In this document: positions 48,001-60,000 of the stretch, piece after piece | Layout: each line of letters starts with the position of its first letter | Position numbering within the stretch: the first letter of the stretch is position 1 | Source: Pipra filicauda | Lineage: Eukaryota > Chordata > Aves > Passeriformes > Pipridae | DNA length: 64,000 nt | Direction: 5' to 3' | Assembly (NCBI RefSeq): GCF_003945595.2 | Contig: NW_024104421.1 | Span: 5,890,001 to 5,954,000, forward strand | Notes under the pieces: model-generated | The model's input: the letters and a program-made list of their open reading frames with translations, nothing else | What the model was told of the DNA's origin: nothing | Database searches by the model: none | Position numbers and translations under genes: made by a program

Positions 48001-51000
48001 TATAAGCTGTCCATTACGTGCAGGGAGTAGGCACTAGGTTAAATATAAACTTGGAATTATCCGCATCGTAAATCCAAACTAGGGAGCATGCAAAGGGATA
48101 AAAGTCCGGGCTGATGATTCTTTTAGGAAGGAGGATAAAAATCTAAATCAGTACCTTGCATCCAGCTGCTAAGGCATAACCTCCTCCAACCAACACTACA
48201 ATCTCCCAGGGCATGGTCTTCTGGAAGTCCTTCCAGGTAATGATGGGATCCAGTGTGTTAATGTCTGTTGACTTTTCACCATCTCCTATATCAAATAAAG
48301 CAAATGTGTGACCAGTATTATACTGCCCTTTTTCTAAGATCTTGACATTTTTCACACTTGTAGGAATAATTGAATGTGCATGGGAGTTATCTTGAGAACT
48401 ATCTGAGAGAAAGGCAAAGAAGCAGTGCATAGCCTATTTCTCTGATTAGCCTGGCCTCAGAAAACACAGCATATTAATTTCAAATGTCCCGACTTCCTCA
48501 TCTACTCTGTTGATGTGAATAGTTATAAACCCTTGTGCTTCATTTCATAGATTTTTGAGGGATTGTGGGCTCTAGGCTCTATTGTACATATGTATGTACA
48601 TATATCTGTAGACTACAAAGGTAGTGTTACAATGGAATTATAAAAGAAGGGCTATGAAGTAGGTCATGAAGCCTGATAAAGTGCATTTATGCCCCTAGAT
48701 TTTACCTGAGAACATTATTTTTTTTAGATGCCTGCGTATTTTCTTGAAGGAGGAGTTAGAGTGTAATTTTTTTTCTAAAACCTGTATAATACATGAAAGT
48801 ATAAAAGAATATATATTTATATACATTTGTAATGTCTACATAAGACTCTAACAGACAATTCTATTTTCATAGAAAAATAGTGCTTCAGTGCTGCTGAAAA
48901 CCTGGCACATCAAGCTGATCAATACCAGAATGCTACCCAAATGTGAGTGTGAAATAACAATCATTATTATTATCAAGAAGAATATGAGAGAAGCGTTGCA
49001 CAAAACTGGAACACTGTATGGCACTTTCTGACCTCTTTTATGTTTATCTTATGGCATTATCAGTGATTTCTGATGTATAAGTGATGACCAATATTTTTAC
49101 CGGGGCTTTATCTTCAGGTGATTTTGCATTATAGTTCTTTAATATAAAACTCCATCTAAACCATTCCTAAAGCTCAGCCCTAAATTTTAATAATTCCACT
49201 AGCACAGAATAGGTGGCAATCTCAGATACAAAACTTGTTTATCATCCTCTGAATGAGATAATATGAATTATAGCAAAGGAAAAGGAGATCTGACGTAGGA
49301 AGGGCTGATGTCAGAGGAGAAACTGAACCCTGACTTACCAATATAAAAGTCTCTTGGAAATCTTTACAGAAAACATAAAGTGCCATTAAAGACACTGGAA
49401 AATGTACCAGCTTTCTTTCTTGCTGGATCCTCCTCACCTTTTTCCCTTTTTCCAAAACACGGCTTTTTTGCTGGAATCAGGAAAAGGAGAAAACCAAGAA
49501 ATAGAGAGACAGTGGCATCAGTCCGGTAACCTTTCCTAGGAAAGAAACAGTGAGGTTATTATGAAAACACATTAACAGAAACATTTCTAAACAAGATACA
49601 TAGCTCCAAGCAAATTTTTGCAGGTGCAGTTTCATTTCCACATCTGAAGTCATACTAACAGCCCACCAGAAAAATATGTCTGCATATCAAGGATACAAAT
49701 TGGATTTTTTTCCCCATTTATTAAACTGACTCTTGTAGCCAACTTCAATCACTGCTCAACAATTTTTAACATTCAGGTGGGGAAAAAGAAAAAAATAAAT
49801 TCCTTTTGGTTTGCAAATCTATTAACTTGGAGGTGCAGAAAAATAGTGTTCTTACTAGAAGCAAGAAATACATTCTAGGGAAAAGCCAAATCCAAGTGAT
49901 CTTTTAGAAATGGACTGTAGATGGATTTCAAATTAAATGTCTAAAATTCTTTCTGAAAAAGTATTTTGAGGAGTGCCTAACTCTCGTGAACTTCAGAAAA
50001 TCTCAGTATTAGAAATTGGGTTTTTGTCAAAATTAGATTGCAAAGTTAATTTTATACAGTAAAAATATAAAGAAAATTTAAGTTCAAATCACTTGTTCTT
50101 TTGTATGCAATGTGTGTTATAGTAACTTTTAATGTAAATTGTTTCAATATTATTTAAAATAAAATAAAAATTATTTGCTTAGTCACCATTCTCTGTACTA
50201 TTTAATTTCATGGAGATTTTCTTGATAAGCACTTTTCGTCAAATATTTTAATTTTAATTATAGTTTAATCTATTCCAGTGAAACTTCTCTATGAATGCAC
50301 TAAAATGTTTTAAGCTCAAAATCCAACCCTCTTATTCTTTTACACTTGAAATGTGTTTAATTTACTTCCTCTATTTAATTCACTCTGTATAGCAAGAAAG
50401 GATACAATTTGCCCCATATGAACAGATGTAGTTCAAAAAGCAAGAATCCTAACTTTTGAATAAAGACTTCATTTTTCACCACCTTGTTAAAAGTGGTTGA
50501 TGATGTCTTAAGGCCAAAAATTATTGTAGATAGTCAGAAGCAAAGCCATATTCCTGTGCAGCTGTTTAGGGAAATTTACTCACTTCTCAAAAAAAGATGA
50601 CCATCCTGGTACAAAGCCAGGCTCACGAGTAAACCAAAGCAGGGTCATCAGGATGAAGAAGAATCCAGTCACCATCTCAGGATAGCTAGAAATAAACAAA
50701 CAAACAAACAAACAAACAAACTAGGAATTAAATCCAAGGTCTGTCTGAAAACCCAAGGACAAGTTCCAGAAGAAGTAGGAAAGCAGAAACTGGCTTCAAA
50801 AAAGGATTAAAAAAATATGGAAAATAGTAAGGAAGATTAGTTTGAATTAAATAATTCTAGATTTGGCTCCCAACTGGGAATCATTTAAACCCAGTAAAAA
50901 ACAGGCTAAAAATATCCATCTATATTTGCAATTCCATCATTCATGGGCAAGACCTGGAGGAAAATATTTCTAAATGCTTGTTTTGTATTTGCATTATTAT

Positions 51001-54000
51001 CTGATTAAATGTGTTCACAAGGTAAAGCTCATATTAGCATTCCACTGTAAACACATTCTCTGCATTTTTTACAAGTGTAGAAAGCCTAAGAGCAAATGAC
51101 AATGTAAATTAGCACAGATGGTGCACACAAGGTGGCTTGAGGATACTTGAGGTGACATGAGGATTTTTAATTTAGCATAGATTTAAATTAAGTATGATTT
51201 CATATTTAGGAACAGTCTGAACAATTGTCTGGTTTCAGAGTCGATGTATTCAGCCAGTTTACCTGCCAATATTTCATTTGAACAGCGCAGAAATGTTTTG
51301 GGAAGAAGGGATTTTATGATGGATTATCCCTTTTAAAAAATGAAACTCTTGTGAAATAATCTTTTCAAGAGACATTTCTTGCCATCATGCATAAAGATTA
51401 TGGGCAGATGTGAGGGCTGGACAACTCATGGCATGGGGTAAAGCCTTTGCTGAACTTCTATGCACCAAAATAAGTATGTGCCCAAACTGAGAAGGGGGGG
51501 TCCTTTAATGACTTAGTTCAAAAGTAGAGATAAACCTTGACTGAGATGACCTTTAAATCCTGGTATAAACTTGAATATTTCCTCTTATTTCCTTTTTCAT
51601 CAGAAATAAATAAACTATTAAATATACCCATGCTTGTAACAAAGTCTTTGATTTTGGTTCATTTTTGCGTTTAGCTCCTTTCCTGGAAGTAAAGAAAACT
51701 GGTTGATAGTTTTAGAATAAGCTACATGAGCCAAATGCAACATGGAGGGCAGTAATTAAGGATGGTTCTCCCTAGAGAGGCAAATTCCTGAGGAAGGCAG
51801 GTCTAGTTTACCTAACATTTCCCAGTTTCTTATATTCTTCTTGAATTCTTCTCTCTGACATTTCTTCCCGTTTGGTCTTCTTCTTTTTGCTCACAGAACA
51901 GGTCTCCTTAAAACTGAAGCACATTGCACAATAAAATTAGACAAGGGCATAAAGGGGCAAAAAAAAAAAGTAATTAAAAAAAAAGCAGCAATGAGGTAAA
52001 CTGAAAATTCTGGCACCAGAGATGGTTGGGAGTCAAGACTGAGGCAAGGCCTGATACCAATGTGAAGGAAAATTATTGTATGTGATCTTTGATTATTCTG
52101 GTTTTAAGTTCTTCTGAGATTCAATTCTAGACATAGCTGGAAGGTCCCCAGAGGGCTCTGACTAATACTGGCTGGTATCACTGAGCCTTCTTGAGCCATG
52201 GCTGGACTCCCTTTGTGGAGGCTTCCTCAAAGAGCTGGTGGTAGCCAGATATTTCTGGTGCCAGAAACCTCCAAGCCATGGCTGATTTCTCTCATCACAT
52301 GGAAAGACTGTGACAGAGGCCAGCTATCAACAGAAATTTTTCACGGGGTAACTGTGCTTTCCAGTTGGATCAGGGGTATCCGACATATCTGGGGTCTGGT
52401 CTGGCTTTTGAGATCATATTTGACTTGAATATTCAGGATTCACAGTAAATAATGAGGGAAAGCTGTACTTAGGATTCCATTGCATTCCATGACCTGTCTG
52501 CTTCAGCTAATACTAGCTGTTTCTAAACCAGGCACAGTCAGATAAGGATCATATTGCCTCTGCCACAGTGGCTAAGGCAGTCAGGCTGGTGTTTTGTCCT
52601 GGTAAAAAATGCCTGTGGTTCTGACAGAGACATAAAAACACAAGCACATTTCATAACTGGATATATTCATCCTGCTGTACATTTGTATGAATGTTAGTTT
52701 ATTCAGCTTGCCTTCATCCTATAACAAAGCATGGACATTCCTAATCGAAATTAAGATACTTGCAAGCTCACTTTAACACTGTCCTTTTATTCATTCCAAT
52801 AGCATTACTTGTGCTTTGAGCCACAAATCTTTGGTCACACAGAGGTGTGGGGGGGTCTAAACCAGTCTAAAAGAAACAACAGCAGTAGGTACTTCAGTGT
52901 TTGAAGTACCACGGGAACACAACTTTTATAATTCTTTTAGATGCTTAATAGGTGCTTTTATAGTTCATGCTATTTTAATATCTTATTTGGTACCCCACTA
53001 GAGACCCAATCTGTATCAGTGGCCAAATCATGGACTACAATCTCTCTCCACGTAGCTGGTTAAGGTCAGATTCTCAAAGGAATTTGCATAGCTCAAGCTC
53101 CAGACAGGCCCTGTCTGTTTAACAAAAAGACTTAACCAAGGTTTTTGTTTCACATGGGCACTTTTTTTAAGCTCAGTTAGCAGTGCCCTGTACCTGTAAG
53201 TACTTTAAATTTCCTTGCAAACCTTGCTGTTAGACTCCAGTAAAATCCATCAGCAGTAATGCGGTGACTGAAAGAGAAGAGCTGGTTTATAGTGGCCAGA
53301 CCTATAGCAATGATTTTACCCTTAGCTCTGCTTTGTTGGTACAAATGGGTCCATTCTCTTTCACTTTTGACCTAGCCTAGATCTTTAAAAGCAAATCTGA
53401 CATGTTTTTCCAGCTGGACCGAGTAAGATTGATAGCACTGAGCTTCCTAGGAAAATAACATGAAAATTACAGGAATTGATTAAACATTTATGCACAAGCA
53501 TTAGGCAGCTGTTTCAACATGTTCCAAGTGTTTCCAGGCTTAGGAGGATGTGAAGGCAGAGCATTGTAGCCCAGCTTCTAATATAATATGTTCTTTAATG
53601 AACTGCAGTGAATAGCAGTCAGAGATTAAGGAGGCTTGGAATCAACTAGTACTTCTCAAAAAGTCGATAATACTTCAGTCTCTGGTATTATTTAGAACAA
53701 CATTAATCAGCATGAGGTCTTGGATGCAATGTGGAATTTCAATTATACTTTTAAAAAAAAAAAAACTAAAGTAATTGAGGGTCATGTTAGGGCCTGTTTC
53801 TTCTCAAGATTAAAAAAAGGGGGGAGGACTATTATTAGCCTTTTAATTTGGAACTACAGGACTCAGGAGACTGACTGAAAGGGGCATGGAGCCATTCACC
53901 TCTAAATTACTTCTTAAATCTAGTCAAGGTCAGCAACAAGCAGAAGTCATTATCAATTTATTCATTGTCTTAGGTGAAATAGTGATGTCAGTTCAGTTTA

Positions 54001-57000
54001 CTTTTAAGAGTAAACTAAATCAAATTAAGGTCACTTTAATTCTGAGTAAGTGTGTCTGCATCACAATTTAATGCTGATTAACTAATCCACTTTACATGCA
54101 CACATTTAGGCAATTTTCATTAACTTTGCTGAGTACCTCTGTAAAGACAATGTGTGGTACAAATGAACTTGATGACTGAGCCTTTTTCTTCTTCTGGGGC
54201 TGAGGGACTTACTGGTATTAAACGTTTTTGTCTCTTAGGCTGTGAGTCTTTTCTGCTTTAAAAAGAAACATATATGGAGTATATTTACATTTAATTTAAA
54301 CTGGTCTTACATTAATTTCATTGATCTGGGGACAGATCTGAAAACTAGCTTGCTCAATTGCAGTTGTTTTTCTATCCATCTTTTAAGCTGTGCTTTTCCA
54401 AAAGAACTCTTAACAAGATTTTTGGTCCACAAGGGAATCCTCATTGTCATAAGAGTAAAAAAAACCACCACCAGTTGAATGCTTAATAAGGATTTCTATC
54501 AGCAGTACCCAGGTACTTCACTCTCAAGCAGCAATACTCTACACTGCTGTCTAAGCAGCACAGCTAAGCAGTGAGACTTCCTCTGGTAATTGTTCTGGCA
54601 AGAAGAAAGAAATTGAGCCTTAAATTTTGTCATTTGCCAGTCAAAGCAACTTTATGAGATATGTTCTAGAGGAGCTGCAGGTGTCCCGCTTTCATAGTCC
54701 TTGCATCTTGAACAAACTTCACTCACTTGCAACCCAAGAACAGCCAATGCATCCAGAACCAAGTCAGCACCAACATGATGAGGGAGATGGGGAAACTGAA
54801 CAAAAACCAGGTTCCAAAATTCACCACTTCAGCGTTTGGGTATTGACTGTAGAGAAAAAAAGAGGATGCATAAGAAGTTAGAATACTAAAAGAATCTCTA
54901 ATGTGCATAGTTACACACACACATATACGTATTTATATTTGTCATGGCATGATAGAAAGATTCCATCAGTATGCATTTGCAACAGCTGCATTGCATATGC
55001 ATAGTGAAAACAATTGCCAAAAAATGTCAATCATTGACCTCCCCTGATCAACAGATGAACCATAGAGCACTTCAAACCTTTAATACCAGATGGTCTGGAT
55101 TGTCTAGTACTACTACCAGCAGTGAAATTCTGTCCCTACCTATGGTTTGTATCAAAGCTCATTTTAGTGTTGACAGACTTTAGAATGATTACACCCAGAA
55201 TCTCTGTCTATGTCCCATCATGGACCACACAAATGGTGACTGCATTCTGCTGGGCTCTGGCAAAGATGTTTGATGTGTGCATTTGATACAACTGTCATAA
55301 AAGTAAGATCTTTGGAAATTCTGTAAAATCCAAATCCTTGCATTAAGCATGACTTCTGAACTGACTTCTGAACTTTGCTACCACCATTTCAGAGAGAGAA
55401 ATGAAGGATATCATGGCAGTAGAGGCAGTAGCAGATGATCAGAATCAGGTCTGATCAGTCTCCTTGGATGCAGATTGGTCCATGGATAGAAGTACCACCA
55501 GTCTTCTGACATTAAAACATTCATGTCTTTGAGAGTCCTGGGCATATAATAAAGGAAATACTTAGATATTCAGAGAGCTGCTTCCCATCTTCTCTGAAGC
55601 AAATGCATAATGCCAAATTTTTGATTGGTTTAGTTTTGCACTACATGTTGAGCAGCCCAAGTATCACTAGTGATGCCTTTAGAATCACTATAAGAACTCA
55701 CTTTCTGAGAACCCAGAGAACAACTCAAAGCTGATTATACAACATTTCTTCTTTTGTGAGTATTTCTTTATCTTCCTTGCTATGTCTTCATGGCTTTAGT
55801 GTTTACTTTTCCAGAGTGCCTGCTGCCTTCATGATAATCAGTTTGTCAAATCAAAAGAAGTTGCAGGAAAAACTTAAATGTTACCACAATGCTGAGGGAT
55901 TTTTATTTTGCATGGGAGAAAGACACGGATATGTGTTAAGTTAAACTCCCCCTTTCAAACATTAACCATTAGTAATAGCATTAGAATAGAGGAGGTAGCA
56001 AATTTTCCTTCAGAGAGACTGTTTTGTGAGGGTTCCTTGAGGTATGGGGAAAGCCACGGAGATGATAATAACTCACCCACCATTCTCACGAAATCACAGT
56101 ATCACTTACTTGTTGAAGTGCTCTAAGAATATGAGGCTGGTAGAGGTCCCTATGATGGTTGTCAGTCCTCCAATGGTTGCTGCGTAGGAAATGCTCAGTG
56201 AGAGGCATTTACAGACCATGTGGTCATGTCTGGTTTGATACCGGTACTTAGTAGTCAGGCCTAGATCCAAGGGCTCAGGAGGCAGGACCAGTATCTGAGT
56301 CTGTGAGGGGATACATTCAACAAAGATAGTAGATGATCAGAGCAGCAGCACAACTTGTGCTAATGCCATAATGATACAGATCCCAGAGAAACAACAGGTT
56401 TGTATAAGAGAAGGCAGGTTTTTCTTCACAAGGATTAAGTGGGATCAGACCTGGAAACATGTCCAGGGGCCTGAAATTGCCTGGTCTATGGCAGAAATGT
56501 AGGACAAACAGTAATCGGACTTCTGGCTAAGGTTTGGGCCAACTCCAGCTCTGACTGGAATATCAGTGGGATACAAAAAGCCTTTAAATGCTGCAGGCAG
56601 GGGATGCCAGCACTGCAGGAGTAGGAATCCATAATCCTTGCGGCTTATGAGGAGCCACCAGACAAAGGCTTGGTGAACTTTTTGCACTTACAAGCTCAGG
56701 GTTTCTAATTAGGAATGGAGTGCTGGGGGCCTCAAAGGCATGAAAAAGGCTGAGTAATAAGAATGTGGAAGAAAAAGATGCCAAAAAAATTTTACTCCAG
56801 AAAAAGCTGTCTCATCAGTGACAGGAACTATCTATGTTGGTAAATTAAGTTGTTGCACTGGGAAGAAAGGTACAGTACTTCAAGGCACTTCACATGCAAG
56901 CCAGGGCTGTAATTTAGGGATGAGGAAGAAGGCAGAAAGTGGTTCAGAAAGATTTTTATTTTGGCTTATCTAGTAAAATCAGTCATGCTATAGGTTCATC

Positions 57001-60000
57001 CTCATCGCGAGGATAAAAATGACTAAAATCCTGTAGGTTAAGAGTGAAGTGAGTATATTAGTTAAAAGTAACCATTGAATGCTTATTAATATGGGCGTAA
57101 GAGAAAATTAAATATTGGGACCAGTGCATTAGCCTCTTTTGGAAACATACACTTAGATTCTTTTGAACTGTGAATGCAAATCCATGTGTTGATTTTAGCC
57201 TATTCATTCATGGACATCAATTTATGCCATTAAGATACTGATGAGATTAAGATACAAATTGGTATCCAAACAGCAATCTTTTCTTGGATCCACTCAAGAG
57301 AAGTAGAAATACTGTAATGGACTGATTTAATGAAGGATTTTGAGGGTGGATCTATTGGAAAACAAAAAAGAGGTGGATACTAAGACTACCTTACAAACTG
57401 GCTGAACAGATTAACGGTCCATTCCTGCCGCTGTTTTTGTTTTGAGTAGAATTTTATGTATCAGGAATTGTTATTTTTGAGTTTGGCTATTTTCCAAGGA
57501 GGATTTGCAGAAACAAAGTGGATAGTACAGTCAAATAATAAGGGAAACTCGGGATCACATTACTGAATGTAAAGTTAAATTAATTGTCCCAGCTACTGGG
57601 GGAGAGTCTTCTGAACATATCTGTGCCGAGCATATCTAAATGGGAGCAAGAACTAGCAAAGGGCTAAACCAGGTCTGAGGAAAGATGATGGAGAATGATT
57701 CCATGTAACACAACTTACAAGGAATAAATATGAAGCAGTGGGGAGCAGGAGATAGTCACATCTGGGTTTTGCCTCACACCCCAGCTCTAACACTTCCTTA
57801 CCTGGGGTAGGTGCTGCCCATTGCTCTGAGAATTCATTGTTCCAATAGGGTTGGCTATCATGTGCACACCATTCATACTCTGTAAGGAGACAAATACCTT
57901 TGGATTAGCCTTTCTTATGTTCCTTGGGGCACTTAGAAAAGAATTTATGATGCTTCCTAAAGGTCATGGTGAGTAGGCTTTGGAGAAAAAAAGAAATAAT
58001 TCGAAACTACAACAACAAAATCCAACCCACTAAAAGATCAGCTGTAAATTCTACACCGGAAAAAACCCAAACCAAAACAAAAAAAGCCCTAAAAAAGCCC
58101 TTTTTTATTTTAAAATGATCTTAAAGTCAGATTATAATGAGATTGGGTCCTCCTCTGTCATGTAGGAGAATCTAACAGGTTCCTTGCTAGAGGCTATGAC
58201 TTTCTGATATATGTAGTCAGTTCTAGTAACTGAGATGTCTCAGCTGATAAAGTTAGAAACACCTGTACAATAAAAGATCATATCTGAATTTGTTAGAAAA
58301 CATATGGAATTGTTAGTTTACTGACTGGATCTCAGGATCTCCAGCAGTAAGTATGACAAACTTACATTTTTATGTACTTATGTTGTTGTTATGGAGCTAA
58401 TGTTCCCCAACTTGATTAGTGCAAGCAGGCTGATAGGTAACATACAAAGCAGGACTTTCTGCAACAGGTACTCTCTACCAATAACCATCACTTATTTGAA
58501 ATAAAGGAAACAGTAGTTTTTTTCAGAGCTGTGGGGATTCTGCTCTGACGGTTCCTGCATTAGAAGACAATGTAGCTCAGAAGATACTACCTATCACAAT
58601 ACCTTTGAGTGCATCAAGGAGCTGAAGTCAGTAGTAGTAGCACTAAAAACAAAGAAAGGAAAATATACTTTATAAATGCCTGTTCACCCAGCTCCTTCAA
58701 AAGGCACACATCATGGGTAGGAGGGGCAACCTCTGCAGGAGAACTAATGCCTATTTAATGGTGAATACCATTTATTAGAACCTCTTATGTGGTCTCTTGA
58801 CCAGATAATATCAGTCATCATTATGTTTCACAGCTCTATCTCTAGCTGTGTAGCAATGGGTAAGAAAATATTTGTGTTCTTTGTAGTATATACCCCATTC
58901 TAGGAGAGGACTCCATTCACAGTGGAGTTAATCACCAGGCAACCCAGCACTACTGCTGTCTATTCTAGTCAAGTTCTTCCACTGCCAACTTTTCAGCACG
59001 TGGACCATGCAAACAAACCCACTGAACTTAATTCCAGAAGATGTGCTACTTCTCCTGCCAAATTTCAAGCTCTTTTTCAAGTAATACTGTTTTAACAATG
59101 GTTCTGTATGAAATATTTGGCATGTACTCTTCAACAGGGCTTAAAGGGATTAATGGCACAATGCCAAACTGAAAATTTGGTTCTATATTGTACAGAAAAT
59201 GTGGCTGGGATATAAAAGAGATAACAGAGGGAATACTGGAGAACCCAATAGTCTCTAGACTAATGAGATAAATATTTAGATCTTGCAAGTTAACTTAAAG
59301 TATTCAACCTATGCTGTTTGAATTATAATATTTGTTTTAAAATAAATTAAAATTTAAAAGAAATTAAAATTAAAATAAACAAGAACTTTCTTCTCTTTTA
59401 TTACAAACAGCTGTGAACAATATAGAAGGAGCTCCAGAAGGGGCTGTGCAATTTATTCTCACACTTCATAAGAGAATGGTCCTCAGGCTTTAGCCTGTAA
59501 TACAGTTCTAGGACATTAGCTTTGTGTATTCCCTTGTGTATCTTGAACTGATGGTTAATTTGATAATTTGGCAAAGAAATTAGTCCATTGCTTGATTTAC
59601 CCTTTTCATCTTACTAGATTCTACCTCAAATAGAGACCTGGTTGAAACTGCTAGTGTTTCAAACCTCCGAAGAAATTTGTCTATATTTAAAGAAATCTTT
59701 TACAACTTTTTGGGGAGGAGGGGTGTTTTTCTGTTGGTTCTCCCTCCTGCCATCCCCCCACCTCCCTCCCCTCCTACTCTCATCTCTCTCTTAAATGAGG
59801 ACAGTTCAGACTTTCTTCAGGAATGCTCTGTAAGTGATTTCCCTCTGGATATGTCCTGTGGGCACTCCATATGTACTTGAATCCTCTCCATCACTGTTCA
59901 TTAAGGGGAACAGAAATAAAAGTCTGTGGACAGCACTCTCTTACACAGCATAAACACAGACTTCAAAAGAGCTTTCAAATCCTGAGAAACATTTTCCTTC

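Noticed and set aside
48286..48402. Extra 117 coding bases as the constitutive start of the SLC13A4 exon
   Set aside because: The inner acceptor gives the DGE match and the usual family length. The longer form is kept only as a possible alternative splice.
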